Positions 1 to 6,421 of a stretch of 17,465 nucleotides of DNA are shown piece after piece. The translations under genes were made by a program, and so were the position numbers. The DNA is from Clostridia bacterium (lineage in GTDB: Bacteria; Bacillota_A; Clostridia; Christensenellales; UBA1242). Where the stretch lies: assembly GCA_017454425.1 (NCBI GenBank), contig JAFTCZ010000028.1:1-17465 (forward strand), read 5' to 3'. The notes under the pieces were generated by a model, which was not told where the DNA came from, made no database searches, and was given only the letters and a program-made list of their open reading frames with translations. Position 1 is the first letter of the stretch. Every line of letters starts with the position of its first letter.

Positions 1-108
1 GCTTGGAACATAAGGCTCGGGAGAAAGCGCAAGAATAACAAGCGCCCCCGATATTGCAAGAGCAATTGCACTAAACAATATGGTCAAAAAAACACTTTTT
101 GTGGTCAT
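1..108 (-). CDS. N-terminus of a secreted or membrane protein (partial)
   Basis: Only the first 36 codons are in the window; the gene continues beyond base 1. The ATG at 108-106 is preceded by a good AAGGAG site (complement of about 115-120). The peptide starts MTTKSVFLTILFSAIALAIS and stays hydrophobic to about residue 29, ending in SPEPYVPS. This is a signal peptide or signal anchor: a short positive start, a long hydrophobic core, then a polar proline-containing stretch. No lipobox cysteine is seen. It is transcribed divergently from the lipoprotein gene at 294. Function cannot be assigned from this fragment. Confidence 0.75.
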   Translation of the reverse strand, partial: MTTKSVFLTILFSAIALAISGALVILALSPEPYVPS

Positions 109-150
109 GTTTTTCTCCTTTTGGATATTCTAACCCATTATATATCTAAA

Positions 151-179
151 ATTTTATAATATTGAAAATTTTTAGTCAA
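151..179 (-). promoter_or_regulatory. Sigma-A-type promoter for the gene at 1-108
   Basis: On the minus strand TTGACT (complement of 174-179), a 17-base spacer and TAAAAT (complement of 151-156). The same pair of hexamers with the same spacing is found in front of rlmN. Transcription would begin around 145, leaving a leader of about 35 bases. Confidence 0.6.
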
Positions 180-236
180 ATAAATATTCTAGTTTTTTGA
201 ATTTTATCATAAAATAATTGAACTTGCTTTTTTTAG

Positions 237-271
237 TTGACACAAAAATATTTTTGTATCAAAACTATGCT
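237..271 (+). promoter_or_regulatory. Probable promoter/operator region of the lipoprotein gene at 294
   Basis: A perfect TTGACA lies at 237-242, but the best -10-like hexamer, TATGCT at 266-271, is 23 bases away, too far for an ordinary sigma-A promoter. Between them is a perfect 16-base palindrome, ACAAAAATATTTTTGT (242-257). Either the true -10 is a poor hexamer near 260, or the element pair needs a DNA-distorting regulator, or the TTGACA is accidental. I call a regulatory region rather than a defined promoter. Confidence 0.35.
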
Positions 272-293
272 AATATATTTTGCGAGGTATTAA

Positions 294-1196
294 TTGAAAA
301 AGATTTTTTGTGTTATTGGCACTTTGTGTGCATGTGTTTGCTGTTTGCTATTTTGCGCCTGCAGCGAGATAAACTATGGCGTTTACATTTATTCAAACGG
401 TGCAATAGATATTGTGTGTGATGTCACTCTAGACAAAAACACATTAAGTGCCGCAAGTATAGATGCCGATGACCTTATGCAAAAGATTGACAATATTGTC
501 GAAAACTACAAAACAAACTTGCTAGAAGGCAAAGACACAACAGGCGTAAATTTTGTTGTAACAAAAGAGGAGTGCAGGCGCATTGTCAAAATTAGCTTTG
601 ATGATATTAATGCTTACAATCGTATATACGAGATTGATACATCTACGCCTGAAGAAAAAACCATAATAAATGGCGTGTTTACCACAAAATATGTTTTGTA
701 TGAAGGAAAAGGACCTTTTGCTTCATTAGAAACAACAAGTATTTACAATCAGTTGTTTAATTATGTCAAAGACACTTACCTAGGTGGTGACGAAGCAGCA
801 ACAAAAGCCTTATTTGCGGACATAACTGTTATCACATCTCGTGTTTATCCTTGTTCTTACCACACTGGTGCAAACGCCGACTTTCATCAAGTTTCTAGCG
901 GTTATGACATCTATATTTGGCAATCAAACCTACAAACCGAATTGTCAGATTCACCAAAAAATATGCAAATTTGGCGAACCTATCTTACCCAAACCAACCG
1001 TATTGCTTGGTACGGAACAGCTTTTTTAATCACAATAGTTGCAGGGCTTGTGTTGTTTGTTGTTCTTTATAACAAGCGCAAACAAAACAACGCCCAAACA
1101 CCACCTCAATCAACTGACAACAACACCCCTGATGTGCCCACCGTGTTTGTGCAAAACAAATTAAATGATGACAACCGACAACCGCCACAAAATTAA
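294..1196 (+). CDS. Lipoprotein with a C-terminal transmembrane anchor, unknown function
   Basis: The TTG start at 294 is chosen because GAGGT (284-288) sits five bases upstream and the protein then opens with a standard MKK signal peptide; no ATG lies nearby. The hydrophobic core (residues 4-22) ends in a lipobox-like F-C-A-C, giving lipid-modified Cys23. The signal region holds seven cysteines in 23 residues, which is unusual. Residues 24-238 form a polar extracytoplasmic domain that I do not recognise. Residues 239-259 are a strong membrane helix followed by NKRK and a 40-residue tail rich in Pro, Asn and Gln, predicted cytoplasmic. The protein would thus be held at both ends. It is a single-gene unit followed by the gene at 1290, which has its own promoter. 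Membrane location is well supported; function is unknown. Confidence 0.85.
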   Translation: MKKIFCVIGTLCACVCCLLFCACSEINYGVYIYSNGAIDIVCDVTLDKNTLSAASIDADDLMQKIDNIVENYKTNLLEGKDTTGVNFVVTKEECRRIVKISFDDINAYNRIYEIDTSTPEEKTIINGVFTTKYVLYEGKGPFASLETTSIYNQLFNYVKDTYLGGDEAATKALFADITVITSRVYPCSYHTGANADFHQVSSGYDIYIWQSNLQTELSDSPKNMQIWRTYLTQTNRIAWYGTAFLITIVAGLVLFVVLYNKRKQNNAQTPPQSTDNNTPDVPTVFVQNKLNDDNRQPPQN

Positions 1197-1231
1197 CGCT
1201 TTTATTTTACAATAAAAAGCAAAAATGGGTA

Positions 1232-1260
1232 TTGACGAAAACTTGTTTTGATGATATAAT
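1232..1260 (+). promoter_or_regulatory. Strong sigma-A promoter with extended -10 for the gene at 1290
   Basis: TTGACG (1232-1237), 17-base spacer, perfect TATAAT (1255-1260) preceded by TGA, an extended -10. The ribosome site AAAGGAGA (1277-1284) follows closely, so the leader is about 22 bases. Confidence 0.8.
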
Positions 1261-1289
1261 GTCTTTTAGTAAATCCAAAGGAGAAATAA

Positions 1290-2114
1290 ATGAGTAACAA
1301 TCAATCACCTTTTCCATATGTGCCTACAACTAATCTAATAACCCCACCAAACAGCCAATTAAGACACATTAGATTGTTGCCAGCCATATGGAGCCAAAGT
1401 GCGCCACTTCCTGATTGGTCAAAAATTCAACAAACAATCGATCTTGACGCGCTAAAAAACGCCCGTATTCTTTACGAGCGTTCACTAAAACCTGATTTCG
1501 AATCAAAAATTCTCAACAACAAAAACATCAACGCTGGAAACAAAAAACTGTTTCAAAGTTTGCTTGCCTATTATTACATTTCTGCAATGTCCCCTTCAAT
1601 TTATGGTGTTTATTTGGACGGACAAGGATTAATTGATGAAGTTTCAAAAACCATCGACAACAGACGCACAACAAAATTGCTTACAAGATATGCTAATGCC
1701 ATGACAGCAGCAGGTATGTTTGGCGTGTACAGTGCTCACAACAACCGTCGACCTGGCTATTACACTTCGCAAGCAAACTTGTCAAAATCTTTATTCTTTG
1801 ATATTTGCGCTTTGCCTATTGATTCCGAATTTAACCCAACAGAAATATACAGAAGTGATTGGCTGACAACTCTTTCCGTCAGCCCTGGCATTGACTTCCC
1901 TCTTGCATTTTTCCCATTCGAGCAAATCAAGTCAGAACTTGCGGGTGCCTTTAACAAAACACGCGCAAATGATGTAGATTTTGTAAACGACATAACAAGT
2001 CCAAGAACAAATAACCTTCCAACAGTTGCCCCAGATTTTTGGTTGAACACTTTTCGCAATGAATTGCAAATTACAAGCACAAACACAAGCGGTTTGTCAC
2101 TTGCAAAAAAATAA
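1290..2114 (+). CDS. Unknown cytoplasmic protein, 274 aa
   Basis: ATG at 1290 with AAAGGAGA at 1277-1284. I do not recognise the family. There is no signal peptide and no membrane segment. The first 45 residues are rich in Pro, Asn and Ser (SNNQSPFPYVPTTNLITPP), like a flexible lead. The middle (residues about 50-150) contains aromatic and amphipathic stretches such as KLFQSLLAYYYISAMSPSIY, and the last third is polar, ending SGLSLAKK. The gene has its own strong promoter and converges on an operon of two other unknown genes, with which it shares a bidirectional terminator. It may belong with them functionally, but the convergent orientation gives no proof. No catalytic motif is visible. Confidence 0.85.
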   Translation: MSNNQSPFPYVPTTNLITPPNSQLRHIRLLPAIWSQSAPLPDWSKIQQTIDLDALKNARILYERSLKPDFESKILNNKNINAGNKKLFQSLLAYYYISAMSPSIYGVYLDGQGLIDEVSKTIDNRRTTKLLTRYANAMTAAGMFGVYSAHNNRRPGYYTSQANLSKSLFFDICALPIDSEFNPTEIYRSDWLTTLSVSPGIDFPLAFFPFEQIKSELAGAFNKTRANDVDFVNDITSPRTNNLPTVAPDFWLNTFRNELQITSTNTSGLSLAKK

Positions 2115-2141
2115 AAAGCCCTAATAATAGGACTTTTTTTA
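2113..2141. terminator. Bidirectional terminator between convergent genes
   Basis: Stem AAAAAGCCCTA (2113-2123) and TAGGACTTTTT (2128-2138) with a short AT loop; one base of the stem does not match. T runs follow on both strands, so it can end transcription from 1290-2114 and from 2139-3629. Confidence 0.8.
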
Positions 2142-3629
2142 TTTACCCAAAGCAATTTCGGCACTATCTTCGATTGCACTTTCTGGCGCAGCGGCTGGGG
2201 TTGTTTTTTTGTTTTGCAGGTTTACACCCGCTTCGTTTGTCATCCCAATTGCTGGTGATTGTTTGTTTTGTGCTTGATTTTGCAAATTTACGCCCGCTTC
2301 GTTTGTCGTCTCAAGTGTTGGTAATTGCTCAGGCGAAGCATTAACAATTGCCTCTTGCACCATTTTTATGGTAGAAAGTTTTGGAGGTTTTGCAGGTGCT
2401 TGAGTTTGTGCGGCTGTGGTAGGGGTTTGTTGTTGTGCCACGGTCTGCTTTTCTGGTTGCTCTAAATGTGGAAAGTCAATAGGCTTTTTGTTGTCTTTGT
2501 CTTTTGATTTGCCACCACTGATTGGTTTGTATTTATCTGGTTTGTATGGCGTGCCCTTAAATTTTGGCACTTTTGGCCCGCCCCCGCTTGGTTTCTTTGG
2601 TGCAGCGGCACCTTTTTCTTTTTTGTTTTGGTCGTCGGGTTTTGTCGCAACCACAAGACTGGTTACTTTTATCTCTTTGTTTTCGCCAACTGGCATACTT
2701 TCGGCAACTGCATTAATAACTTCCATCGAATGACGAACCGTTTCGTCTATCTGCAATATTGTTTTAAGGTACACATGGTTGGCTTCTTTCATTTGCTCAC
2801 GATAGGAGGCGTTGCGACGCAGCGCATCACCTTTTGCCCCTTCAATAACAGCAGTTAAGATATCGTTCATGGCACGATATTTGCGCTTTGAGTTTTGCAC
2901 AAAAAAGTGCTCGACTTTTGCCAACTGTTTTTTGTATTCAGCCAAAACCACGGCTGCCTCGGGCATATTGCTAAGAATTTTTATTCGTTTGTTATAATAA
3001 GCTTCTTCAAGCCTTTCGTACAAACCAAGGCTTACCATTCCCATAGCCTCAAGGTACGCAAGCCTGTGTTTTATATAATCGGCCTCATCAGGAATTAACA
3101 CACTATTTCCTTCACCTGGGTCACCACCAAAATCATCATCTTCGGGGTGGGTGCTTATGTGGAACATATTGCGTGCAATTTCTTCAAAGTTTGAAACACT
3201 ATCAAGAGTGTATGTTGCAAGCAAGGTTGTGCGAGTGTCTATTATATATCCATTTGCGTGATAAATTTCTTCTAGCAATTCGAGTTCTGATACCAAACGC
3301 CCCTCGTACACACGGGTTGGGGCCATACGAAAATGAAATTCTTTGTCTTCTACCTTTGCAGTGGCAAAAGTACCATATTCGTTTTGTTTTGTAATGCGTT
3401 TTGGAAGGCGTACAAGTTGAATAATAATATTTTTGTCAATAAAGTACGAGCCATTTTCATCAAACTCACCCAACAGCCCACTGTTAATAATGTCGGACTT
3501 GCGAATTGCCTTAAGTTGCATAATTTCGCTGGCGTCTGTGATAAACCCCGCATCAGTATCAGGACGATTGTACACACCAGTAATTGGTGGTGTGGTGTCT
3601 TTTTGCGCTATTGCTTCTGTATCGCTCAT
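2139..3629 (-). CDS. Unknown protein with basic disordered linker and repeat-bearing C-terminus, about 496 aa
   Basis: Two ATG codons lie in tandem at 3632 and 3629. The AGGAGG site (complement of 3635-3640) is only two bases from the first and five from the second, so 3629 is preferred; residue numbers here count from 3632. Residues about 25-160 look like a mixed alpha/beta globular domain, about 180-310 are helical and charged, and about 332-390 form a Lys/Pro/Gly-rich linker (KKPSGGGPKVPKFKG). Residues 390-485 are rich in Gln, Ala, Pro and Thr and contain the decapeptide TNEAGVNLQN twice, 22 residues apart. The end is EDSAEIALGK, nearly the same as the end of the upstream gene. The two genes are 16 bases apart and co-transcribed. 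No signal peptide, membrane segment or catalytic motif is seen. The linker could bind nucleic acid or act as a flexible tether; that is inference. Confidence 0.85.
   Translation of the reverse strand: MSDTEAIAQKDTTPPITGVYNRPDTDAGFITDASEIMQLKAIRKSDIINSGLLGEFDENGSYFIDKNIIIQLVRLPKRITKQNEYGTFATAKVEDKEFHFRMAPTRVYEGRLVSELELLEEIYHANGYIIDTRTTLLATYTLDSVSNFEEIARNMFHISTHPEDDDFGGDPGEGNSVLIPDEADYIKHRLAYLEAMGMVSLGLYERLEEAYYNKRIKILSNMPEAAVVLAEYKKQLAKVEHFFVQNSKRKYRAMNDILTAVIEGAKGDALRRNASYREQMKEANHVYLKTILQIDETVRHSMEVINAVAESMPVGENKEIKVTSLVVATKPDDQNKKEKGAAAPKKPSGGGPKVPKFKGTPYKPDKYKPISGGKSKDKDNKKPIDFPHLEQPEKQTVAQQQTPTTAAQTQAPAKPPKLSTIKMVQEAIVNASPEQLPTLETTNEAGVNLQNQAQNKQSPAIGMTNEAGVNLQNKKTTPAAAPESAIEDSAEIALGK
2211..2327 (-). 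repeat. Imperfect direct repeat, 66-base period, inside the gene at 2139-3629
   Basis: About 51 bases at 2211-2261 recur at 2277-2327 with several substitutions, many at third codon positions. Each copy encodes TNEAGVNLQN within a 22-residue unit. The pattern points to an old in-frame duplication kept under protein-level selection rather than a recent slippage product. Confidence 0.8.
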
Positions 3630-3648
3630 CATACCCTCCTAAACTTGT

Positions 3649-4254
3649 TTATTTGGTTAGTGTGATTTCGGCCTCTTCTTCTAACTCTTGTGTTTTCTTT
3701 GCCTTTTTCTTGGTTGCTTTTTTCTTTGCAACAGGAGCATCAAACATAGGCAAAACTTGTTGCTCGACATGGCGTACCATTTGTGTTGACTCTCTGCGTT
3801 TTTTGATGCGTTTGCACATCTCGTTTAGTTTTGGATTGCTTGCGCCTGTTTCGGCAATAAGTTTGTCAAGGTCGGCATCGCTCATACCAGATACCATGTC
3901 TGCAAAATATGCCAAAAACTCGGCTTCTTGGGCCTTGTTGTATTGCAGCATAATGCGTTTTACAATTTTTGGGCTGATTGCACCATATTGACCATAAAGT
4001 TTAATAAAGAATGCGATGTCACCCAAATCATCTGTGATGTTTACTGCCAAGTTGTCGGCAATTTTCTTAAGTTGTGCCTTTGGCAACATTCCGCCCAACT
4101 CTTTAAGTTGTGACAAGTATTCATTAATTGCTTTTAGGTTGTTTGTTGCAATAATTTCTTCGCTTTTCTTAAGCATGTCTTCGATCTTTTTGTTTTGTTT
4201 TGCAGCGTCTGCAACCATTGTTTTTTCGTCTAAAATATTCTTTGAATTTTTCAT
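3649..4254 (-). CDS. Unknown helical protein with Lys-rich tail, 201 aa
   Basis: ATG at 4254 with AAGGGG (complement of about 4263-4268) and a clear promoter upstream. The protein is predicted almost entirely helical: a charged N-terminal helix (10-60), a middle section with GDIAFFIKLYGQYG (78-91) and helices up to about 165. Then comes AKKKATKKKAKK (176-187), similar in composition to histone H1-like bacterial tails, followed by an acidic patch and AEITLTK at the C-terminus. The tail nearly matches the end of the downstream gene (AEIALGK), although the bodies do not look alike. It is the first gene of a two-gene operon, 16 to 19 bases from its partner. I do not recognise a family. Nucleic-acid binding by the Lys tail is possible but unproven. 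Confidence 0.85.
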   Translation of the reverse strand: MKNSKNILDEKTMVADAAKQNKKIEDMLKKSEEIIATNNLKAINEYLSQLKELGGMLPKAQLKKIADNLAVNITDDLGDIAFFIKLYGQYGAISPKIVKRIMLQYNKAQEAEFLAYFADMVSGMSDADLDKLIAETGASNPKLNEMCKRIKKRRESTQMVRHVEQQVLPMFDAPVAKKKATKKKAKKTQELEEEAEITLTK

Positions 4255-4282
4255 AGTAAATACCCCTTAGTAGATTTTCTTA

Positions 4283-4312
4283 ATTATAGTACACAACCTT
4301 CCATTTTGTCAA
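4283..4312 (-). promoter_or_regulatory. Sigma-A promoter for the two-gene unknown operon
   Basis: Minus strand TTGACA (complement of 4307-4312), 18-base spacer, TATAAT (complement of 4283-4288): both hexamers are consensus. It lies between the pepF terminator and the ATG at 4254. Confidence 0.8.
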
Positions 4313-4400
4313 CAATATTGACCTGTAAATATCTTACTATTTTTTCTCACCCGCACCCAACAGCCCATCATTATTATTTAACAAACTGCGCGTTTTAATT

Positions 4401-4433
4401 TTCAAAAACAAAAATAGGCAAACCTGCCTATTT
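4401..4433 (-). terminator. Terminator of pepF
   Basis: Hairpin with arms AAATAGGCA (4412-4420) and TGCCTATTT (4425-4433) around a four-base loop, followed on the minus strand by a T-rich run. The arm overlaps the TAG stop codon of pepF. Confidence 0.8.
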
Positions 4434-6209
4434 GTTATTTTTATCAACCAATTCTTTTAATTGTGCAACTCGCATTGTCAATTCTTTTTTCATTTCTTCA
4501 AAAGGTGCGTCAGTGTTATAATCGATATCAACAATTTTTAACATGTCTAGTGGATACATGGCACCCGCTGACACAAAGTTTAAGTATTTTTTAACAAATT
4601 TTGCATCTTGCTGAATGCGGTTTACAATCATGTTTGCGTTTAATATTCCAAAAGAGTACTGCCATACATAATAAGGTATGGTATATAAGTGAAACATGGC
4701 AAGCATGCGGGTTGGCACATGACGATCTTGCACATTGTCGGCTTGTGTGCGTCCATACACTTCGTTTGAGTATTTTAAGATAATGTCTTTGTCAATTGGT
4801 TGGTCTTGTGCAACACGAGTGTAAAAATCATATTCACACAAACTATCTTGCACCGACCCCACACAATAAGAAAACATAACATCAAGATATTCACACAAAT
4901 AATAAATTTTGCGTGCATCGTCTTTTTCGTTGTCTATTAGGTATCTGTACAATAATGTTTGGTTAACTGTGCTGTATGTTTCTTCAATAAACATAGGGGC
5001 ATTTTCTGCTTCTTTTGGATTATTGGCATCACAAAAAACTTGTCTTATGGCATGGCCAAGTTCGTGCGCCAGGGTGTAAAGATCTTGCAACTGATTTTCC
5101 CAATTCATCAAAATAACAGGAGTTATGCCATATGTTCCACTGCAAAAACCGCCCGAATATTTATATTTATCTGGATAAACATCAATCCAACGCTCGGTTA
5201 TCGCGCGGTCATAAACCTTTAGATAATCTTCGCCCAAAACATTAAGTGCCTTTTTGACTGTTTGCACTCCTTCGTCAAAAGTAATTTTGTCACACTTTTT
5301 GCCCACTGGCAAACCAAGGTCATATTCGGACACATCGTCAATATCATACTGCTTTTTAATTAATTGTACTTTTAAGTTGTTGTATTGTTTGTTCAGTTCA
5401 AACAAAGGTGTTACCCTTGCAACAAAATTGTTGTAAAAATCAACATTCATATTGTCGCCTGCCAAAGATTCTTGCAAAACGCTGTCATATTTATAAAGTT
5501 TTGATATTATCACTCTTTTTTGAAATTGTGCAATAAGATTGGCGGCAAGGGTGTTTAAGTGACTGGCATATTGTTTATAAAAATGCTCGTGTGCGTTTTC
5601 GCGGAGGGTGCGGTCATTATTTTCCATTAAGGTAGAATAATTTGTCTTCGTAAGTTTGTGTGGCTTGCCTTTGCTGTCTAAAACATCATCAAACTGAATA
5701 TCACTGTATGTGCAAGCCGTAAAAATTTTTCTAAAATTTGACATAATAGGTGATAACAAAGACAACAATTCTTCTTGCTGGGTGGTTAGGACATGTGCTT
5801 TTTGCTTTTTTAGAACTCTTAAGGTATGGCGCCATTCTGCAAAATCATCATCTGCAATAATTTGGTCAAAATAATCATCACTTAATGACAACAATTCGGG
5901 CATAACATATGCCTCGGTTTGGCCAATAGCCGAAAACAGGTTTTCAACTCTTTTCATGTTGTTTTGTTGAACAGTGTTTGTGGCATCAATTTCGGTAAGC
6001 AGGTGTGGCCACTTTGCCATTTTGCTGACCATTATTGAAATTTTATCACTTAAAGTAAAATATTCTTTCAAACACTTTTTGTCGCCCAATTTTGTTTTGA
6101 AATTTGCAAGTTGTGGATAAATTTTTGACACTTGCTTAAATTGCGCTTCAAAATCATCTTGGTCTTTGCAAAACTTTGTTAAATCCCATTTATACTTCTC
6201 GTCTATCAT
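4428..6209 (-). CDS. pepF: Oligoendopeptidase F (M3 family zinc metallopeptidase)
   Basis: The protein belongs to the thimet-oligopeptidase-like M3 clan and is expected to cleave short peptides in the cytoplasm using zinc. The zinc motif HELGH is at residues 382-386 (His382, Glu383, His386), and the third ligand is probably Glu410 in IEETYSTVNQ, which matches the AEVASTxNE region of PepF. Residues about 110-180 match the PepF N-terminal helical region. At 593 aa the length is normal for PepF (about 600). The ATG at 6209 is chosen because AAGGAG (complement of 6216-6221) lies six bases before it and the protein then starts MIDEKYKWDLTKF, typical of PepF; a longer reading frame to 6263 would overlap the promoter. 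It is a single-gene unit with its own promoter and terminator, divergent from rlmN. No signal peptide is present. Confidence 0.95.
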   Translation of the reverse strand: MIDEKYKWDLTKFCKDQDDFEAQFKQVSKIYPQLANFKTKLGDKKCLKEYFTLSDKISIMVSKMAKWPHLLTEIDATNTVQQNNMKRVENLFSAIGQTEAYVMPELLSLSDDYFDQIIADDDFAEWRHTLRVLKKQKAHVLTTQQEELLSLLSPIMSNFRKIFTACTYSDIQFDDVLDSKGKPHKLTKTNYSTLMENNDRTLRENAHEHFYKQYASHLNTLAANLIAQFQKRVIISKLYKYDSVLQESLAGDNMNVDFYNNFVARVTPLFELNKQYNNLKVQLIKKQYDIDDVSEYDLGLPVGKKCDKITFDEGVQTVKKALNVLGEDYLKVYDRAITERWIDVYPDKYKYSGGFCSGTYGITPVILMNWENQLQDLYTLAHELGHAIRQVFCDANNPKEAENAPMFIEETYSTVNQTLLYRYLIDNEKDDARKIYYLCEYLDVMFSYCVGSVQDSLCEYDFYTRVAQDQPIDKDIILKYSNEVYGRTQADNVQDRHVPTRMLAMFHLYTIPYYVWQYSFGILNANMIVNRIQQDAKFVKKYLNFVSAGAMYPLDMLKIVDIDYNTDAPFEEMKKELTMRVAQLKELVDKNNK

Positions 6210-6234
6210 AATATACTCCTTGCTTGTTTTGTTA

Positions 6235-6263
6235 AGTATAAATTGAAATCCAAATTTTGGCAA
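6235..6263 (-). promoter_or_regulatory. Promoter of pepF
   Basis: Minus strand TTGCCA (complement of 6258-6263), 17-base spacer, TATACT (complement of 6235-6240). An 11-base palindrome, CCAAATTTTGG (6250-6260), overlaps the inner part of the -35 and could be an operator, though it is short. Confidence 0.65.
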
Positions 6264-6306
6264 TCAAAAAAAGTGTTTTTGTTTGTGTTTTTTTGTTTAT
6301 TTTTTG

Positions 6307-6330
6307 GTGCATAGTATAGGTGCTATGCAC
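6307..6330. promoter_or_regulatory. Inverted repeat midway between divergent pepF and rlmN promoters
   Basis: Perfect 8-base arms GTGCATAG (6307-6314) and CTATGCAC (6323-6330) separated by eight bases. The centre is roughly equidistant from the two -35 elements (6263 and 6378). No T run follows, so it is not a terminator; a binding site for a dimeric regulator is the simplest reading. Confidence 0.5.
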
Positions 6331-6377
6331 TACTTATTTTCACAAAACTTTCAAGCAATTTAATTTTATGGTTTTTA

Positions 6378-6406
6378 TTGACTAAAAAACAACAATTTAG
6401 TAAAAT
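6378..6406 (+). promoter_or_regulatory. Promoter of rlmN
   Basis: TTGACT (6378-6383), 17-base spacer, TAAAAT (6401-6406). The ribosome site GGAGG (6413-6417) starts only about seven bases downstream of the -10, so the leader is extremely short (about 10 bases). Confidence 0.7.
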
Positions 6407-6421
6407 GATATTGGAGGAATT

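Noticed and set aside
1198..1223. AT-rich hairpin after the lipoprotein gene at 294-1196
   Set aside because: The GCTTTTATT/AATAAAAAGC stem has no T run after it on the plus strand, so a terminator is not supported.
1760..2179. 139-codon minus-strand open frame across the 1290 gene
   Set aside because: It is antisense to a gene with promoter and ribosome site, crosses the shared terminator, and shows no protein-like features.
6210..6263. Longer pepF reading frame starting at 6263
   Set aside because: It would run through the pepF promoter; the ATG at 6209 has a good ribosome site and the family-typical N-terminus.
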